Part shown: piece by piece, positions 27,814 through 36,755 of the stretch
How the letters are laid out: every line of letters starts with the position of its first letter
How positions within the stretch are numbered: the first letter of the stretch is position 1
From: Olsenella intestinalis
Lineage (GTDB): Bacteria > Actinomycetota > Coriobacteriia > Coriobacteriales > Atopobiaceae
DNA length: 64,000 nucleotides
Direction: 5' to 3'
Assembly: GCF_023276655.1 (NCBI RefSeq)
Contig: NZ_JALGRK010000001.1
Location: 62,001 to 126,000 of the forward strand
Notes under the pieces: generated by a model
What the model saw: only the letters and a program-made list of their open reading frames with translations
Told to the model about the DNA's origin: nothing
Databases searched by the model: none
Program-made: the position numbers and the translations under genes

Positions 27814-28467
27814 ATGGACTTTTTCTCCCTCCTGAAGGAATCGCTGCCGCTGCTTGGGCAGGGCCTCGTGCTCACGCTGCAGCTGTCGGCGCTGTCGCTG
27901 GCCATCGCGATGGTGCTGGGCATCGGCGCGTCGCTTCTGGGCATGTCGAAGCATGCGCCGCTGCGCGCGATCAACGCGGTGTACGTGTCGATCATCCGCG
28001 GCACGCCGCTTCTGGTGCAGGGCTTCTTCATCTACTTCGGCCTGACCGGCGTGCTGGGCGTGCGCATCAGCGCGTTCGCGGCGGGCACGATCGCGCTGTC
28101 GCTGAACGCGGGCGGCTACCTCTCGGAGATCTTCCGCGGCGGCATCCAGGCGGTCGACCCCGGGCAGCGCGAGGCCGCGCGCTCGCTGGGCCTCTCGGCG
28201 CGCCAGACCACGTGGCGCATCATCATCCCGCAGGCGATCCGCATCTGCATCCCCTCGGTCGTGAACCAGTGGTGCATCACGATCAAGGACACGTCGATCA
28301 TCAGCGTCATCGGCCTGGCGGAGCTGACCAAGATGGGCCAGCAGATCATCGCGCGCACGTACCAGTCGTTCCAGGTCTGGATCATCGTCGGCGTGATGTA
28401 CTTCGCCGTCATCTGGCTGCTCACGCTTGCTGCACGCTACGTCGAGAGGAAGGTGTCCCTTGGCTAA
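27814..28467 (+). CDS. Amino-acid ABC transporter permease
   Basis: A 217-aa inner-membrane permease of the HisMQ/GlnP type with about five helices. It carries the EAA loop ([22 protein letters not shown]) that docks on the ATPase, and the family motif [12 protein letters not shown] 27814 follows AAAGGAAC; the long open frame starting at 27505 runs through the binding-protein gene and is spurious. It is downstream of the lipoprotein gene and overlaps the ATPase start by 8 bp. Confidence 0.9.
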   Translation: MDFFSLLKESLPLLGQGLVLTLQLSALSLAIAMVLGIGASLLGMSKHAPLRAINAVYVSIIRGTPLLVQGFFIYFGLTGVLGVRISAFAAGTIALSLNAGGYLSEIFRGGIQAVDPGQREAARSLGLSARQTTWRIIIPQAIRICIPSVVNQWCITIKDTSIISVIGLAELTKMGQQIIARTYQSFQVWIIVGVMYFAVIWLLTLAARYVERKVSLG

Positions 28468-29194
28468 GGTAGAGATCCGCGACCTCCACAAGAGCTTCGG
28501 CGAGAACGAGGTCCTGCGCGGCATTGACTGCGACATCGAGACCGGCGAAGTCGTGTGCCTGATCGGGCCTTCGGGCTCGGGCAAGTCCACGTTCCTGCGC
28601 TGCATCAACTCGCTGGAGGAGCCGACGGCCGGCACCGTGCGCGTGGACGGCCACGTGATGCACGAGGACGCGCCCGACATCGACGAGCTGCGCGAGCAGG
28701 TGGGCATGGTGTTCCAGCACTTCAACCTGTTCCCGCACCTGAGCGTGCTCGAGAACATCACGATCGCGCCGACGCTGCGCAAGAAGGCGAGCGAGGCCGA
28801 GGCCAAGGAGCTCGCGATGCAGCTCCTGGAGCGCGTGGGCCTGGCCGACAAGGCCGACGCCATGCCGCGCAGCCTCTCCGGCGGCCAGAAGCAGCGCGTG
28901 GCCATTGCCCGCGCGCTTGCGATGCGCCCGAGCCTGATGCTGTTCGACGAGCCGACGAGCGCGCTCGACCCCGAGATGGTCGGCGAGGTCCTGGACGTCA
29001 TGCGGAGCCTCGCCGAGGAGGGCATGACGATGGTCGTCGTCACGCACGAGATGGGCTTTGCGCGCCAGGTGGCCGACCGCGTGATCTTCGTGGACGGCGG
29101 CGTGATCGCCGAGGAGGGCACGCCGGACGAGGTGTTCGACCACCCGAAGAGCGAGCGTTGCAAGAGCTTCCTGAACAAGGTGCTCGAGGCGTAG
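28460..29194 (+). CDS. Amino-acid ABC transporter ATP-binding protein
   Basis: A 244-aa ABC ATPase of the GlnQ/HisP family that powers the uptake system. Walker A is GPSGSGKST, the signature [15 protein letters not shown], Walker [13 protein letters not shown], and the H-loop VVTHEMGFA. The TTG start at 28460 overlaps the permease stop, with GGAAGG upstream, giving translational coupling. It is followed by a strong terminator at 29256. Confidence 0.92.
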   Translation: MAKVEIRDLHKSFGENEVLRGIDCDIETGEVVCLIGPSGSGKSTFLRCINSLEEPTAGTVRVDGHVMHEDAPDIDELREQVGMVFQHFNLFPHLSVLENITIAPTLRKKASEAEAKELAMQLLERVGLADKADAMPRSLSGGQKQRVAIARALAMRPSLMLFDEPTSALDPEMVGEVLDVMRSLAEEGMTMVVVTHEMGFARQVADRVIFVDGGVIAEEGTPDEVFDHPKSERCKSFLNKVLEA

Positions 29195-29255
29195 GGCGCA
29201 CTTGACGCGCCGGCGGACGGCGCCACTACATATATGGTCGGGCCTGCGGGCCCGC

Positions 29256-29286
29256 AGAGGGGGTCGCAGGCGCGGCCCCCTCTCTT
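29256..29286 (+). terminator. Rho-independent terminator of the amino-acid ABC operon
   Basis: AGAGGGGG at 29256-29263 pairs with CCCCCTCT at 29276-29283, followed by CTTG. A smaller GC hairpin (CTGCGGGCCCGCAG) precedes it. Confidence 0.75.
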
Positions 29287-29637
29287 GTGGGGCGAGGGCG
29301 CGAGCGAGAGGCAGGCTCTTCTCGGCCGCGCGGGGCGCGTAAGGGGGCGAGCGGCAGTGTTGCGGCGGTAGGCGGTTTGTGGTGGTCTACCTGCGGCGAT
29401 GCTGGATGTTGCGAAGCGTTGCGGGGACTGCCTACCGCTCGCCGCCCAAGTGCGCGCGCTGGGCATTCACGCCCGCTTCATGACTCGCGGCAAAGTTGAG
29501 CGAATATTCGCCGCCAAATATTAATTAGTCACAAAAGTGAGCGTGTCGGTGCGAATTCCCTACCTGCGCGAAGGGCGGAAGGTGGCAAAAGCGCGGCGCG
29601 CGAGGTGCGGGCTTCTTTGGATAGCCCGAGGTCGCGT

Positions 29638-29653
29638 TGACAAGATATAGTGG
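29638..29653 (+). promoter_or_regulatory. NrdR box 1 upstream of nrdD
   Basis: TGACAAGATATAGTGG matches about 12 of 16 positions of the NrdR consensus ACACwATATATwGTGT. Its start is exactly 32 bp before the start of the second box, the three-turn spacing normal for NrdR-controlled nrd genes. Confidence 0.65.
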
Positions 29654-29669
29654 TAACGCCGCAAGCAAC

Positions 29670-29685
29670 ACACTAGGAATTGTGG
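29670..29685 (+). promoter_or_regulatory. NrdR box 2 upstream of nrdD
   Basis: ACACTAGGAATTGTGG matches about 12 of 16 NrdR consensus positions and lies 32 bp from box 1. The repressor NrdR would bind both when dATP is high. No nrdR gene is in the window. A T8 tract at 29751-29758 after a GC-rich stretch could add a leader terminator, which I hold with low confidence. Confidence 0.65.
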
Positions 29686-29843
29686 CATAGTACTTCCAGC
29701 ACACTAAACGCAGCTGACAGGTCCCACGCTGGCGTGCCGTGTGGCGCGTCTTTTTTTTGCGATGGGGAAGGGGCCTGCAGTCGCACGCAGATGGGAACTG
29801 CACCACAGGGGTCGCACGACCACGGAGGGAGAACGAGAAGATC

Positions 29844-32066
29844 ATGAAGATCATCAAGCGAAATGGCTCGGAGGTCACCTTTGACCTCGACAAGATCGTC
29901 AACGCGATCAAGGCGGCCAACGCGGAGGTCCCCACCGAGGAGCAGCTGACCGAGCGCGAGGTCATGTTCGCCTCGCTCAACGTCGAGGACGCCTGCAAGG
30001 TCGCCGGCCACACCGTGACCGTCGAGGAGGTCCAGGACCTCGTCGAGGACCAGCTCATGGCGCTCGACCGCTTCACCGTGGCCCGCAAGTACATCATCTA
30101 CCGCTACCTGCAGAACCAGCGTCGTCAGAAGAACACCACCGACGACAAGATCCTCTCGCTCATCGAGAGCAACAACGAGGAGGTCAAGCAGGAGAACTCC
30201 AACAAGAACCCGACCGTCGTCTCGGTGCAGCGCGACTACATGGCCGGCGAGGTCTCCAAGGACCTGGCCATGCGCGAGCTCCTTCCCGAGGAGGTCGTCG
30301 ACGCCCACAACGAGGGCATCATCCACTTCCACGACGCCGACTACTACGCGCAGCACATGCACAACTGCGACCTCGTGAACCTCGAGGACATGCTGCAGAA
30401 CGGCACCGTCATCTCCGGCACCATGATCGAGAAGCCGCACTCCTTCTCGACCGCGTGCAACATCGCCACGCAGATCATCGCCCAGGTGGCCTCCTGCCAG
30501 TACGGCGGCCAGTCCATCTCGCTCGCGCACCTCGCGCCCTTCGTCGACGTGAGCCGCAAGAAGATCCGCCGCGCCGTCTACGCCGAGATGGAGGCCATCG
30601 ACGCGCACCCCGGCGAGGAGAAGATCAACGCCATCGTCGAGAAGCGCCTGCGCAACGAGGTCGCGCGCGGCGTCCAGACCATCCAGTACCAGGTCGTCAC
30701 CCTCATGACCACCAACGGCCAGGCGCCCTTCATCACCGTCTTCATGTACCTCAACGAGGCGAAGGACGAGCAGGAGAAGGCCGACCTCGCCCTCGTGATC
30801 GAGGAGATGCTCAAGCAGCGCTACCAGGGCGTCAAGAACGAGGCCGGCGTCTGGATCACGCCCGCCTTCCCGAAGCTGATCTACGTGCTCGAGGACGACA
30901 ACGTCACCGAGGACTCGAAGTACTTCTACCTCACCAAGCTCGCCGCCAAGTGCACCGCCAAGCGCATGGTGCCCGACTACATCTCCGAGAAGAAGATGCG
31001 CGAGTACAAGCTGTCCAAGGGCGAGACCGAGGGCAACGGTGACGTGTACACCTGCATGGGCTGCCGCTCCTTCCTCACCCCCGACCGCTCCGGCAACGGC
31101 TACGACAACGTGGCCAACGCCGGCAACTGGGAGCCGGGCAAGCCGAAGTACTACGGTCGCTTCAACCAGGGCGTCGTGACCATCAACCTGCCTGACGTGG
31201 CGCTCTCCGCCCAGGGCGACATGGACGAGTTCTGGAAGATCTTCGACGAGCGCCTCGAGCTCTGCCACCGCGCCCTGCGCTGCCGCCACGACCGCCTCGT
31301 GGGCACCACCTCCGACGCGGCGCCGATCCTGTGGCAGTACGGCGCCCTGGCCCGCCTCAAGAAGGGCGAGAAGATCGACAAGCTGCTCTACGGCGGCTAC
31401 TCCACGATCAGCCTCGGCTACGCCGGCCTCTACGAGTGCGTCAAGGCCATGACCGGCCACAGCCACACCGACCCCGAGGCCACCGACTTCGCGCTCTCCG
31501 TCATGCAGCACATGAACGACAAGTGCGCCGAGTGGAAGGCCGCCGAGAACATCGACTACTCGCTCTACGGCACGCCGCTCGAGTCGACGACCTACAAGTT
31601 CGCCAAGTGCCTGCAGCGCCGCTTCGGCATCATCAAGGGCATCACGGACAAGGGCTACATCACCAACAGCTACCACGTCCACGTGACCGAGGAGATCGAC
31701 GCCTTCACCAAGCTCGCCTTCGAGAGCCGCTTCCAGCGCCTCTCCCCCGGCGGCGCCATCTCCTACGTCGAGGTGCCCAACATGCAGGACAACCTCGAGG
31801 CCGTCATCAAGGTCATGCAGTTCATCTACGACAACATCATGTACGCCGAGCTCAACACCAAGAGCGACTACTGCCAGGTGTGCGGCTACGACGGCGAGAT
31901 CCAGGTCGTGGAGGACGACGGCAAGCTCGTGTGGGAGTGCCCGAGCTGCCACAACCGCGACCAGTCCAAGATGAACGTGGCTCGTCGCACCTGCGGCTAC
32001 ATCGGCACCCAATACTGGAACCAGGGCCGCACGCAGGAGATCAAGGACCGCGTGCTTCACCTGTAG
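29844..32066 (+). CDS. nrdD: Anaerobic (class III) ribonucleoside-triphosphate reductase
   Basis: A 740-aa glycyl-radical enzyme reducing NTPs to dNTPs without oxygen. An N-terminal ATP-cone (MKIIKRNGSEVTFDLDKI) senses dATP/ATP. The C-terminal zinc site is CQVCGYDG with CPSC, and the glycyl-radical loop RTCGYIGTQYWN is near residue 720. I start at ATG 29844; the open frame from 29739 covers the leader. The coding sequence is extremely GC-rich at third positions, typical of a highly expressed gene. Two NrdR boxes lie about 160-205 bp upstream, and its activase gene follows. Confidence 0.95.
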   Translation: MKIIKRNGSEVTFDLDKIVNAIKAANAEVPTEEQLTEREVMFASLNVEDACKVAGHTVTVEEVQDLVEDQLMALDRFTVARKYIIYRYLQNQRRQKNTTDDKILSLIESNNEEVKQENSNKNPTVVSVQRDYMAGEVSKDLAMRELLPEEVVDAHNEGIIHFHDADYYAQHMHNCDLVNLEDMLQNGTVISGTMIEKPHSFSTACNIATQIIAQVASCQYGGQSISLAHLAPFVDVSRKKIRRAVYAEMEAIDAHPGEEKINAIVEKRLRNEVARGVQTIQYQVVTLMTTNGQAPFITVFMYLNEAKDEQEKADLALVIEEMLKQRYQGVKNEAGVWITPAFPKLIYVLEDDNVTEDSKYFYLTKLAAKCTAKRMVPDYISEKKMREYKLSKGETEGNGDVYTCMGCRSFLTPDRSGNGYDNVANAGNWEPGKPKYYGRFNQGVVTINLPDVALSAQGDMDEFWKIFDERLELCHRALRCRHDRLVGTTSDAAPILWQYGALARLKKGEKIDKLLYGGYSTISLGYAGLYECVKAMTGHSHTDPEATDFALSVMQHMNDKCAEWKAAENIDYSLYGTPLESTTYKFAKCLQRRFGIIKGITDKGYITNSYHVHVTEEIDAFTKLAFESRFQRLSPGGAISYVEVPNMQDNLEAVIKVMQFIYDNIMYAELNTKSDYCQVCGYDGEIQVVEDDGKLVWECPSCHNRDQSKMNVARRTCGYIGTQYWNQGRTQEIKDRVLHL

Positions 32067-32085
32067 GACGCGTCTCTGAATGGTT

Positions 32086-32155
32086 GGGGGCCACATCCAC
32101 CCTGTGCTCGAACAGCTTGCCTCGCAAGAACTCGCACAGGCCGGATGTGGCCCCC
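32086..32155. repeat. 70-bp palindromic element, copy 1
   Basis: A nearly self-complementary 70-mer between nrdD and nrdG. The outer arms are GGGGGCCACATCC and GGATGTGGCCCCC, the middle arms CCTGTGC and GCACAGG, and an inner hairpin CTTGC...GCAAG. Its reverse complement matches copy 2 (32899-32968) at 65 of 70 positions. It is probably a strong terminator but could be a mobile extragenic palindrome. Confidence 0.8.
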
Positions 32156-32305
32156 TTTCCTATACCGAGGCGGCACGAGGACGCGGCCGCAGTGACAGTT
32201 GACGACGCAGTTCCCCGCCTTTTCCTCGCCGCCCTTTGGCGTGAGGCGCGCTTCGCGCTAAGCTTTCTAACAGCACATGAGTGACGACACCTGCCCGGAG
32301 GCAGC

Positions 32306-32875
32306 ATGAACTACGCAAACATCAAGCACTGCGACATCGCGAACGGCTCGGGCGTGCGCACGACGCTCTTCGTGTCGGGGTGCCGCCTGAGGTGCAAGGG
32401 CTGCTTCAACTACGAGGCCTGGGACTTCAATGCGGGCAAGCCGTTCACTGACGAGGTGGCCGACGCAATCGTCGAGAGCCTGCGCCCGAGCTACATGGAC
32501 GGTCTGTCCATCCTGGGCGGCGAGCCGTTCGAGCCCGAGAACCAGGAGGGGCTTGTCGGCCTGGTCGAGCGCGTGCGCGCGGAGCTTCCCGACAAGAGCA
32601 TCTGGATGTACTCCGGCCACACGTGGGAGCAGCTGACCGAGGGCGAGTGGCACCTCGATGTGACCGACCGGATCCTGGCCTGCGTGGACGTGCTCGTGGA
32701 CGGGCCGTGGCAGGAGGAGAACTACGACATCTCACTCAGGTTCCGTGGCTCGTCGAACCAGCGCATCATCGACGTGCCGTCGACCATCGAGGCACACGCG
32801 GCCGGCGAGCTTACCGGAAACGAGGTCGTGCTCTGGGAGGACGACCCGCTGTTCGCGTCGCACGACCTGGCGTAG
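32306..32875 (+). CDS. nrdG: Anaerobic ribonucleotide reductase activating protein (radical SAM)
   Basis: A 189-aa radical-SAM activase that installs the glycyl radical on NrdD. The cluster motif is CRLRCKGC (C-x3-C-x2-C), preceded by NGSGVRTTLFVSG and followed by the SAM-binding GGEP (LGGEPFEPEN). ATG 32306 follows GGAGGCAGC. It lies downstream of nrdD, separated by a palindromic element that may reduce its expression relative to nrdD, and is bounded on the other side by a second, inverted copy. Confidence 0.93.
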   Translation: MNYANIKHCDIANGSGVRTTLFVSGCRLRCKGCFNYEAWDFNAGKPFTDEVADAIVESLRPSYMDGLSILGGEPFEPENQEGLVGLVERVRAELPDKSIWMYSGHTWEQLTEGEWHLDVTDRILACVDVLVDGPWQEENYDISLRFRGSSNQRIIDVPSTIEAHAAGELTGNEVVLWEDDPLFASHDLA

Positions 32876-32898
32876 CGAGCGACCGTCCGGCCGGGAGC

Positions 32899-32968
32899 GG
32901 GGGCCTCATCCGGCCTGTGCGAGTTCTTGCGAAGCAAGCTGCTCGAGCACAGGTTGGATGAGGCCCCC
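32899..32968. repeat. 70-bp palindromic element, copy 2 (inverted)
   Basis: Sits after nrdG in opposite orientation to copy 1, with five differences in 70. Outer arms GGGGGCCTCATCC and GGATGAGGCCCCC keep pairing: the T/A change on one side is matched by the complementary change on the other, so structure is conserved. It separates nrdG from the convergent aminotransferase gene. Confidence 0.8.
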
Positions 32969-32991
32969 TCCCCTCTCCAGACGACGCGCGC

Positions 32992-34236
32992 TCACGAGGC
33001 GCAGCGCAGGCGCGGGAGCATCGGCTCGTCGGCCTGCCACTGGTAGCCCCCGTAGGAGCGGAAGAGTCGCTCGAACGCAGGCAGGCTCTTCTCGATGGCG
33101 TCATCCGAGACGCAGTAGCTCAGGCGGAAGTAGCCGCGGGCGGCGAAGTCCTCGGAGCCAACCACGAAGAGGCGCTCCTCGTTGGCGGCGCGCTCCTGGA
33201 AGGCGTCGTCGTCGCGCTCGAGGGCGCGGACCCAGAGGTAGAAGGCGCCGTCGGGGTGGACGACGTCGTAGCCGATGCGCGTGAGGCCGGCGTAGAGCGC
33301 GTCGCGCTTGCGCTCGTAGGCGGCGACGGGCGCGGGGAGGTCGACGCAGCGCTCGATCACGCGGCAGAAGAGCCCGTTGCAGATCGAGTTGACGACGCGC
33401 TGCGCGCCGAGGATGGCATCGTAGACGCGCCGCGCGTGGCGCACGGTGCTCGGCACCCACACGTAGCCCACGCGCTCGCCGGCAAGCGAGAGGGACTTCG
33501 ACCAGCTGTAGCAGACGATCGTGTTCTCGTAGTGGTCCGCCACCCACGAGCTCTGGCGGCCGTCGTAGACGATCTCGCGGTAGGGCTCGTCGGAGAGCAG
33601 GTAGATGGTCTGGCCGAGCTCGCGCGACTTGCGGCGGAGAAGAGCGCCCAGCTCGCGCAGGGACTCGTCCGTGTAGATGGCGCCCGTGGGGTTGTTGGGC
33701 GTGTTGACGATGACCATGCGCGTGGTGGGGCCGATGGCGCGCTCGATCGCGTCGAGGTCGAGCTGGAAGGTGCGCGGCAGCGTGGGCACCTCGACGCAGC
33801 GGCAGTTCCAGGCCTGGATGTACATGCGGTACTCGGCGAAGTACGGCACCGGCACGATCACGTCTTCTCCCGCGGAGGTGACCGCCGCGATGGTCGCGGT
33901 GATGGCACCCGCGCAGCCGCCGGTCATGGCGATCTCGCTCGCTCGGGCGCGGGCGCCGAAGCGCCGGTTGAGGTTCGCGGCCACGGCCTGTCGCGTGGTG
34001 AGCCAGCCGTTGTTGGGCGGGTAGCCGTGGACGTCGATGGGGTCGAGCTCGGCGAGCACCTCGCGGATCGCGTCGTCCACCTCAGGCGGGGCCGGCACGT
34101 CGGGGTTGCCGATCGAGAAGTCCCAGAAGTCGTGCACGCCCTGCTGGCGCAGCTCGCAGGTCTGCTCGAAGACGGTCCTGATCGCGGACTTGCCCGCACC
34201 GAAGTCGTACATTCTCGAGTCGACGCCGTCAGCCAT
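32992..34236 (-). CDS. PLP-dependent class I/II aminotransferase
   Basis: A 414-aa fold-type I aminotransferase, AspC-like. Visible motifs are NTPNNPTG (substrate/PLP contact), LLSDEPYREIVYDG (the Asp that contacts the pyridine nitrogen), and the Schiff-base Lys in YSWSKSLSLAGERVGY. ATG 34236 follows GAGGGGAG; the very long open frame upstream is GC-rich noise. It is divergent from the nitroreductase gene. Substrate unknown. Confidence 0.88.
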   Translation of the reverse strand: MADGVDSRMYDFGAGKSAIRTVFEQTCELRQQGVHDFWDFSIGNPDVPAPPEVDDAIREVLAELDPIDVHGYPPNNGWLTTRQAVAANLNRRFGARARASEIAMTGGCAGAITATIAAVTSAGEDVIVPVPYFAEYRMYIQAWNCRCVEVPTLPRTFQLDLDAIERAIGPTTRMVIVNTPNNPTGAIYTDESLRELGALLRRKSRELGQTIYLLSDEPYREIVYDGRQSSWVADHYENTIVCYSWSKSLSLAGERVGYVWVPSTVRHARRVYDAILGAQRVVNSICNGLFCRVIERCVDLPAPVAAYERKRDALYAGLTRIGYDVVHPDGAFYLWVRALERDDDAFQERAANEERLFVVGSEDFAARGYFRLSYCVSDDAIEKSLPAFERLFRSYGGYQWQADEPMLPRLRCAS

Positions 34237-34429
34237 GGCCGCTCCCCTCTCGAAGGCGCACGCGCGATGCGCGCACGGTGTTGGGATGAGTGTCGCAGGC
34301 CATGGTTTCGCCCGGGCGGACGGCGCGTTACGCCCGTGGGGAGGCCCGGTTACGGCCAGGGCGACGGTGGGTTTCGCGGCGGTGTCGGCGGGTACAATGG
34401 GCGACATGACACGCACCGCCGCCCGCGCC

Positions 34430-34474
34430 GCGACCGCGCGCCGACACCGCGACGCGACCGCGCGCCGACACCGC
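34430..34474. repeat. Short tandem repeat, 24-bp period
   Basis: GCGACCGCGCGCCGACACCGC occurs at 34430-34450 and 34454-34474, flanked by two further CCCGCGCCGCGAC units. It lies immediately upstream of the nitroreductase start, within the divergent promoter region. Confidence 0.7.
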
Positions 34475-34518
34475 GCCGCTGCCCGCGCCGCGACGGCCCA
34501 CACGAGAGGGAGACGCCC

Positions 34519-35229
34519 ATGAACAGCCAGAAGGACCTCATCCGCGCCATCGAGGAGCGCCACTCGGTGCGCGCCTACACCGACGAGCCCATCGCGGCGG
34601 CCGTGGTGGAGGAGCTGGAGGAGGCGGTCGCCGAGGCGAATGCTGCGTCCGGCCTGCACCTGCAGCTGGTCTGCGGTGACGAGGGCGCGTTCTCGTCTCT
34701 TCTCGCCCACTACGGGCGCTTCCGCAACGTGAGGAACTACCTGGCGCTCGTGGGGCCCAAGGGCGCCGACCTCGACGAGCTGTGCGGCTACTTCGGCGAG
34801 AAGGTCGTGCTTCTCGCGCAGCAGCTCGGCCTCAACTCCTGCTGGGTCGGCGGCACGTTCAGCCGCCGCAAGACGCGCTGCGAGATCGCCGACGGCGAGA
34901 AGCTCGTGGGTGTGGTGGCCCTCGGCCACGGCGTGGACGCGGGGCGGCCGAGCCGCTCGAAGCAGATCAGCGAGCTGGCCAACACGCACGGCATGGTCAT
35001 GCCCGACTGGTTCCAGCACGGCATGCAGGCCGCGGCGCTCGCGCCGACGGCCCTCAACCAGCAGCACTTCATCTTCACGCTCGACAAGGCCCAGGAGGTC
35101 GTGACCGCCGAGACGACCGGCGGCCCGCTCTCCAAGGTCGACCTGGGCATCGTGGAGTACCACTTCGAGGCGGTCTCGGGCCATGCGGTCGCGGGGTCTG
35201 CCGTGGAGCGCCTGGGAGACCGGGGCTAG
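34519..35229 (+). CDS. Nitroreductase family protein
   Basis: A 236-aa flavin-dependent nitroreductase-like protein. The N-terminal IEERHSVRAYTDEPI is the FMN-phosphate-binding signature, with LGLNSCWVGG and VVALGHG later. It is shorter in the middle than typical NfsA/NfsB proteins and resembles the two-domain group with an internal repeat of the family. ATG follows GAGGGAGACGCCC. Its last 4 bp overlap the convergent PIN toxin gene. Confidence 0.85.
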   Translation: MNSQKDLIRAIEERHSVRAYTDEPIAAAVVEELEEAVAEANAASGLHLQLVCGDEGAFSSLLAHYGRFRNVRNYLALVGPKGADLDELCGYFGEKVVLLAQQLGLNSCWVGGTFSRRKTRCEIADGEKLVGVVALGHGVDAGRPSRSKQISELANTHGMVMPDWFQHGMQAAALAPTALNQQHFIFTLDKAQEVVTAETTGGPLSKVDLGIVEYHFEAVSGHAVAGSAVERLGDRG

Positions 35230-35684
35230 AGGTCGACGAGCTCGTACGAGAGGTGGCTCTTCTCCTCCATCCACTTGAAGAAGCCGTCGCAGTCGAAGAC
35301 CGGAATCGAGCTGAGGGCGAAGTCGCACTCGTTGCGCGTCACGATGCAACGTGCGCCGACGCTCGTCGCGGCCTGGTAGACGAGGGCGTCCTCGAAGTCG
35401 GACCACCTGGAGTCGAGCGCCCATTCCACCTCATCTTCGCCTACGGGACAGATGCGCACGATTCCCCTTAGGGACGCAAGGGACCTGCGAGCCGCGGGCG
35501 CGTGCGACGCCGCTCCCCCGTTCGAGAGAATGTTGTAGACGCCAGTGATCTGCGACGAGCTGGCCCAGAGGCGATAGTCACCCATGTCGGCGAAGACCAG
35601 CAGCTTCCGCGCCGCATCGCAGAACGGCTCCCTTTCCGCAAGGTAGTCAACCAGTATGTTGGAGTCCACCATGACCTGAATCAC
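35226..35684 (-). CDS. PIN-domain ribonuclease toxin
   Basis: A 152-aa PIN-domain protein, probably a type II toxin that cuts RNA. Acidic residues of the active site are visible: Asp in MVDSNILVDYL at the start, Glu/Asp in the middle (WSDFEDALVYQAA) and Asp near the end (TRNECDF). Its ATG overlaps the antitoxin stop (ATGA), the usual arrangement for translational coupling with an upstream antitoxin. Confidence 0.8.
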   Translation of the reverse strand: MIQVMVDSNILVDYLAEREPFCDAARKLLVFADMGDYRLWASSSQITGVYNILSNGGAASHAPAARRSLASLRGIVRICPVGEDEVEWALDSRWSDFEDALVYQAATSVGARCIVTRNECDFALSSIPVFDCDGFFKWMEEKSHLSYELVDL

Positions 35685-36019
35685 GACTCGTCACCTCGGC
35701 CCTGGCTCGTGGTCGCGCCGTCGATGAGGCCACGGTCGCGGAAGCGAGCGAGGCGAGCCTCCTTGAGCGTCATCTCACGCATCGTAGGATCCAGCTTGAC
35801 CCTTGGAATCGCATCGACGCGTCGGATCGATTGGGCCACTCGCTCCTCGCGAGATGGCTGAGACTCGGGAGCGGAAAAGGGAAGGCTTCCGTTGGAAAGA
35901 AGGTAGTCAAACATGGCGTTGATCGCCTCAGACGCGGTCATGCCCAAAGAGCGCAGAGCGCGTACGCCCGCCTCCTTCTTTGCGACGCTCATGCGTGCGG
36001 TAACCATTGCATCTGGCAT
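35681..36019 (-). CDS. RelB/DinJ-type ribbon-helix-helix antitoxin
   Basis: A 112-aa protein starting MPDAMVTARMSVAKKEAG, with a predicted ribbon-helix-helix fold (beta strand, then GMTASEAINAMFDYLL). The C-terminal half is charged and would wrap the toxin. ATG 36019 follows GAGGAGGAGCC. RelB/DinJ antitoxins usually pair with RelE/YafQ toxins; here the partner is a PIN protein. A palindrome just upstream suits autoregulation. Confidence 0.75.
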   Translation of the reverse strand: MPDAMVTARMSVAKKEAGVRALRSLGMTASEAINAMFDYLLSNGSLPFSAPESQPSREERVAQSIRRVDAIPRVKLDPTMREMTLKEARLARFRDRGLIDGATTSQGRGDES

Positions 36020-36030
36020 GGCTCCTCCTC

Positions 36031-36049
36031 TGTTGTACGTTGTACAACA
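36031..36049. promoter_or_regulatory. Candidate operator of the PIN antitoxin-toxin pair
   Basis: TGTTGTAC followed by the perfect palindrome GTTGTACAAC (36039-36048), giving repeated TTGTAC half-sites about 12 bp upstream of the antitoxin start. It probably overlaps the promoter and binds the antitoxin. Confidence 0.55.
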
Positions 36050-36136
36050 GGACTGTATCACCTTCTGACCTGCATCGGCGATTGAGGCCGGCATGCGTCA
36101 GGCAAGCGGCACCTCATTGTTTGTGGTCGGAATCTG

Positions 36137-36655
36137 CTAGGCGCGGGGACCTGCCTCGGAGACGTCGGCGGGACCGAGGTCACAGAAGACGACGGGGTTG
36201 CCGTGCTCCGTCAGAAGCGACACGAGGTCGTCCATCTCGATGTACATGGTCGCGGTGTTCACGAGCGGGTGCGCGTCGATGCGCTTGCCGCGCAGGCCCT
36301 CGTCAAAGACCATGGTGACCGAGCGCGAGTCGTCGTTGAGGATGCCAAGGGGCGTGACGGCGCCCGCCGTGAGGCCGAGCTTCTCCTGCAGCTGCTCCTC
36401 GCGGGCGAAGGAGAGGCGGCGGCTGGGGATGCGGCCGGCGAGAGCCTTGAGGTCGATCTGCTGGTTCTCGTCTGCCGTGACGACGTAGAAGTTGCGCTTC
36501 TTGTCGTCGCGCAGGAAGAGGTTCTTGGTGTGGGCGCCGAGGTCGGGCACGCCGGCGGCGTCGCCCTCGGCCACCGTGAAGACGGCCTCGTGGTGGAAGG
36601 TCTCGTACGGGATGCCTCGCTCGTCGAGGAGGTCGTAGAGTTCCTGCTCGGTCAT
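36137..36655 (-). CDS. YbaK/EbsC prolyl-tRNA deacylase-like protein
   Basis: A 172-aa freestanding editing domain that hydrolyses mischarged Ala/Cys-tRNA(Pro). Family features: FHHEAVFTVAEG near the start, HTKNLFLRDDKK, the catalytic-Lys region and the C-terminal GVTPLGILND-like TPLGILNDD. ATG 36655 is chosen over an upstream in-frame start because MTEQELYDLLDE matches the normal N-terminus. Same strand as the Cof phosphatase but separated by about 100 bp. Confidence 0.85.
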   Translation of the reverse strand: MTEQELYDLLDERGIPYETFHHEAVFTVAEGDAAGVPDLGAHTKNLFLRDDKKRNFYVVTADENQQIDLKALAGRIPSRRLSFAREEQLQEKLGLTAGAVTPLGILNDDSRSVTMVFDEGLRGKRIDAHPLVNTATMYIEMDDLVSLLTEHGNPVVFCDLGPADVSEAGPRA

Positions 36656-36755
36656 GTGGTCGTCCCTTCCCCTGCCTGCGGCCAAGGCCGCGGCTCTTCT
36701 CAGCTGCGCAGTGCGCGTGGTGTGTGGTGCGCGAGATGTGCGTGCGGCGTGTGGG

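Noticed and set aside
29721-29758. Leader terminator before nrdD
   Set aside because: A T8 tract is present, but the preceding stems are short and ambiguous, so I mention it only in the NrdR entry.
29673-32096. 807-codon open frame on the minus strand
   Set aside because: It is the antisense shadow of nrdD: Val/Leu/Asp/His-rich, without family or start signal, arising from the extreme third-position GC of nrdD.
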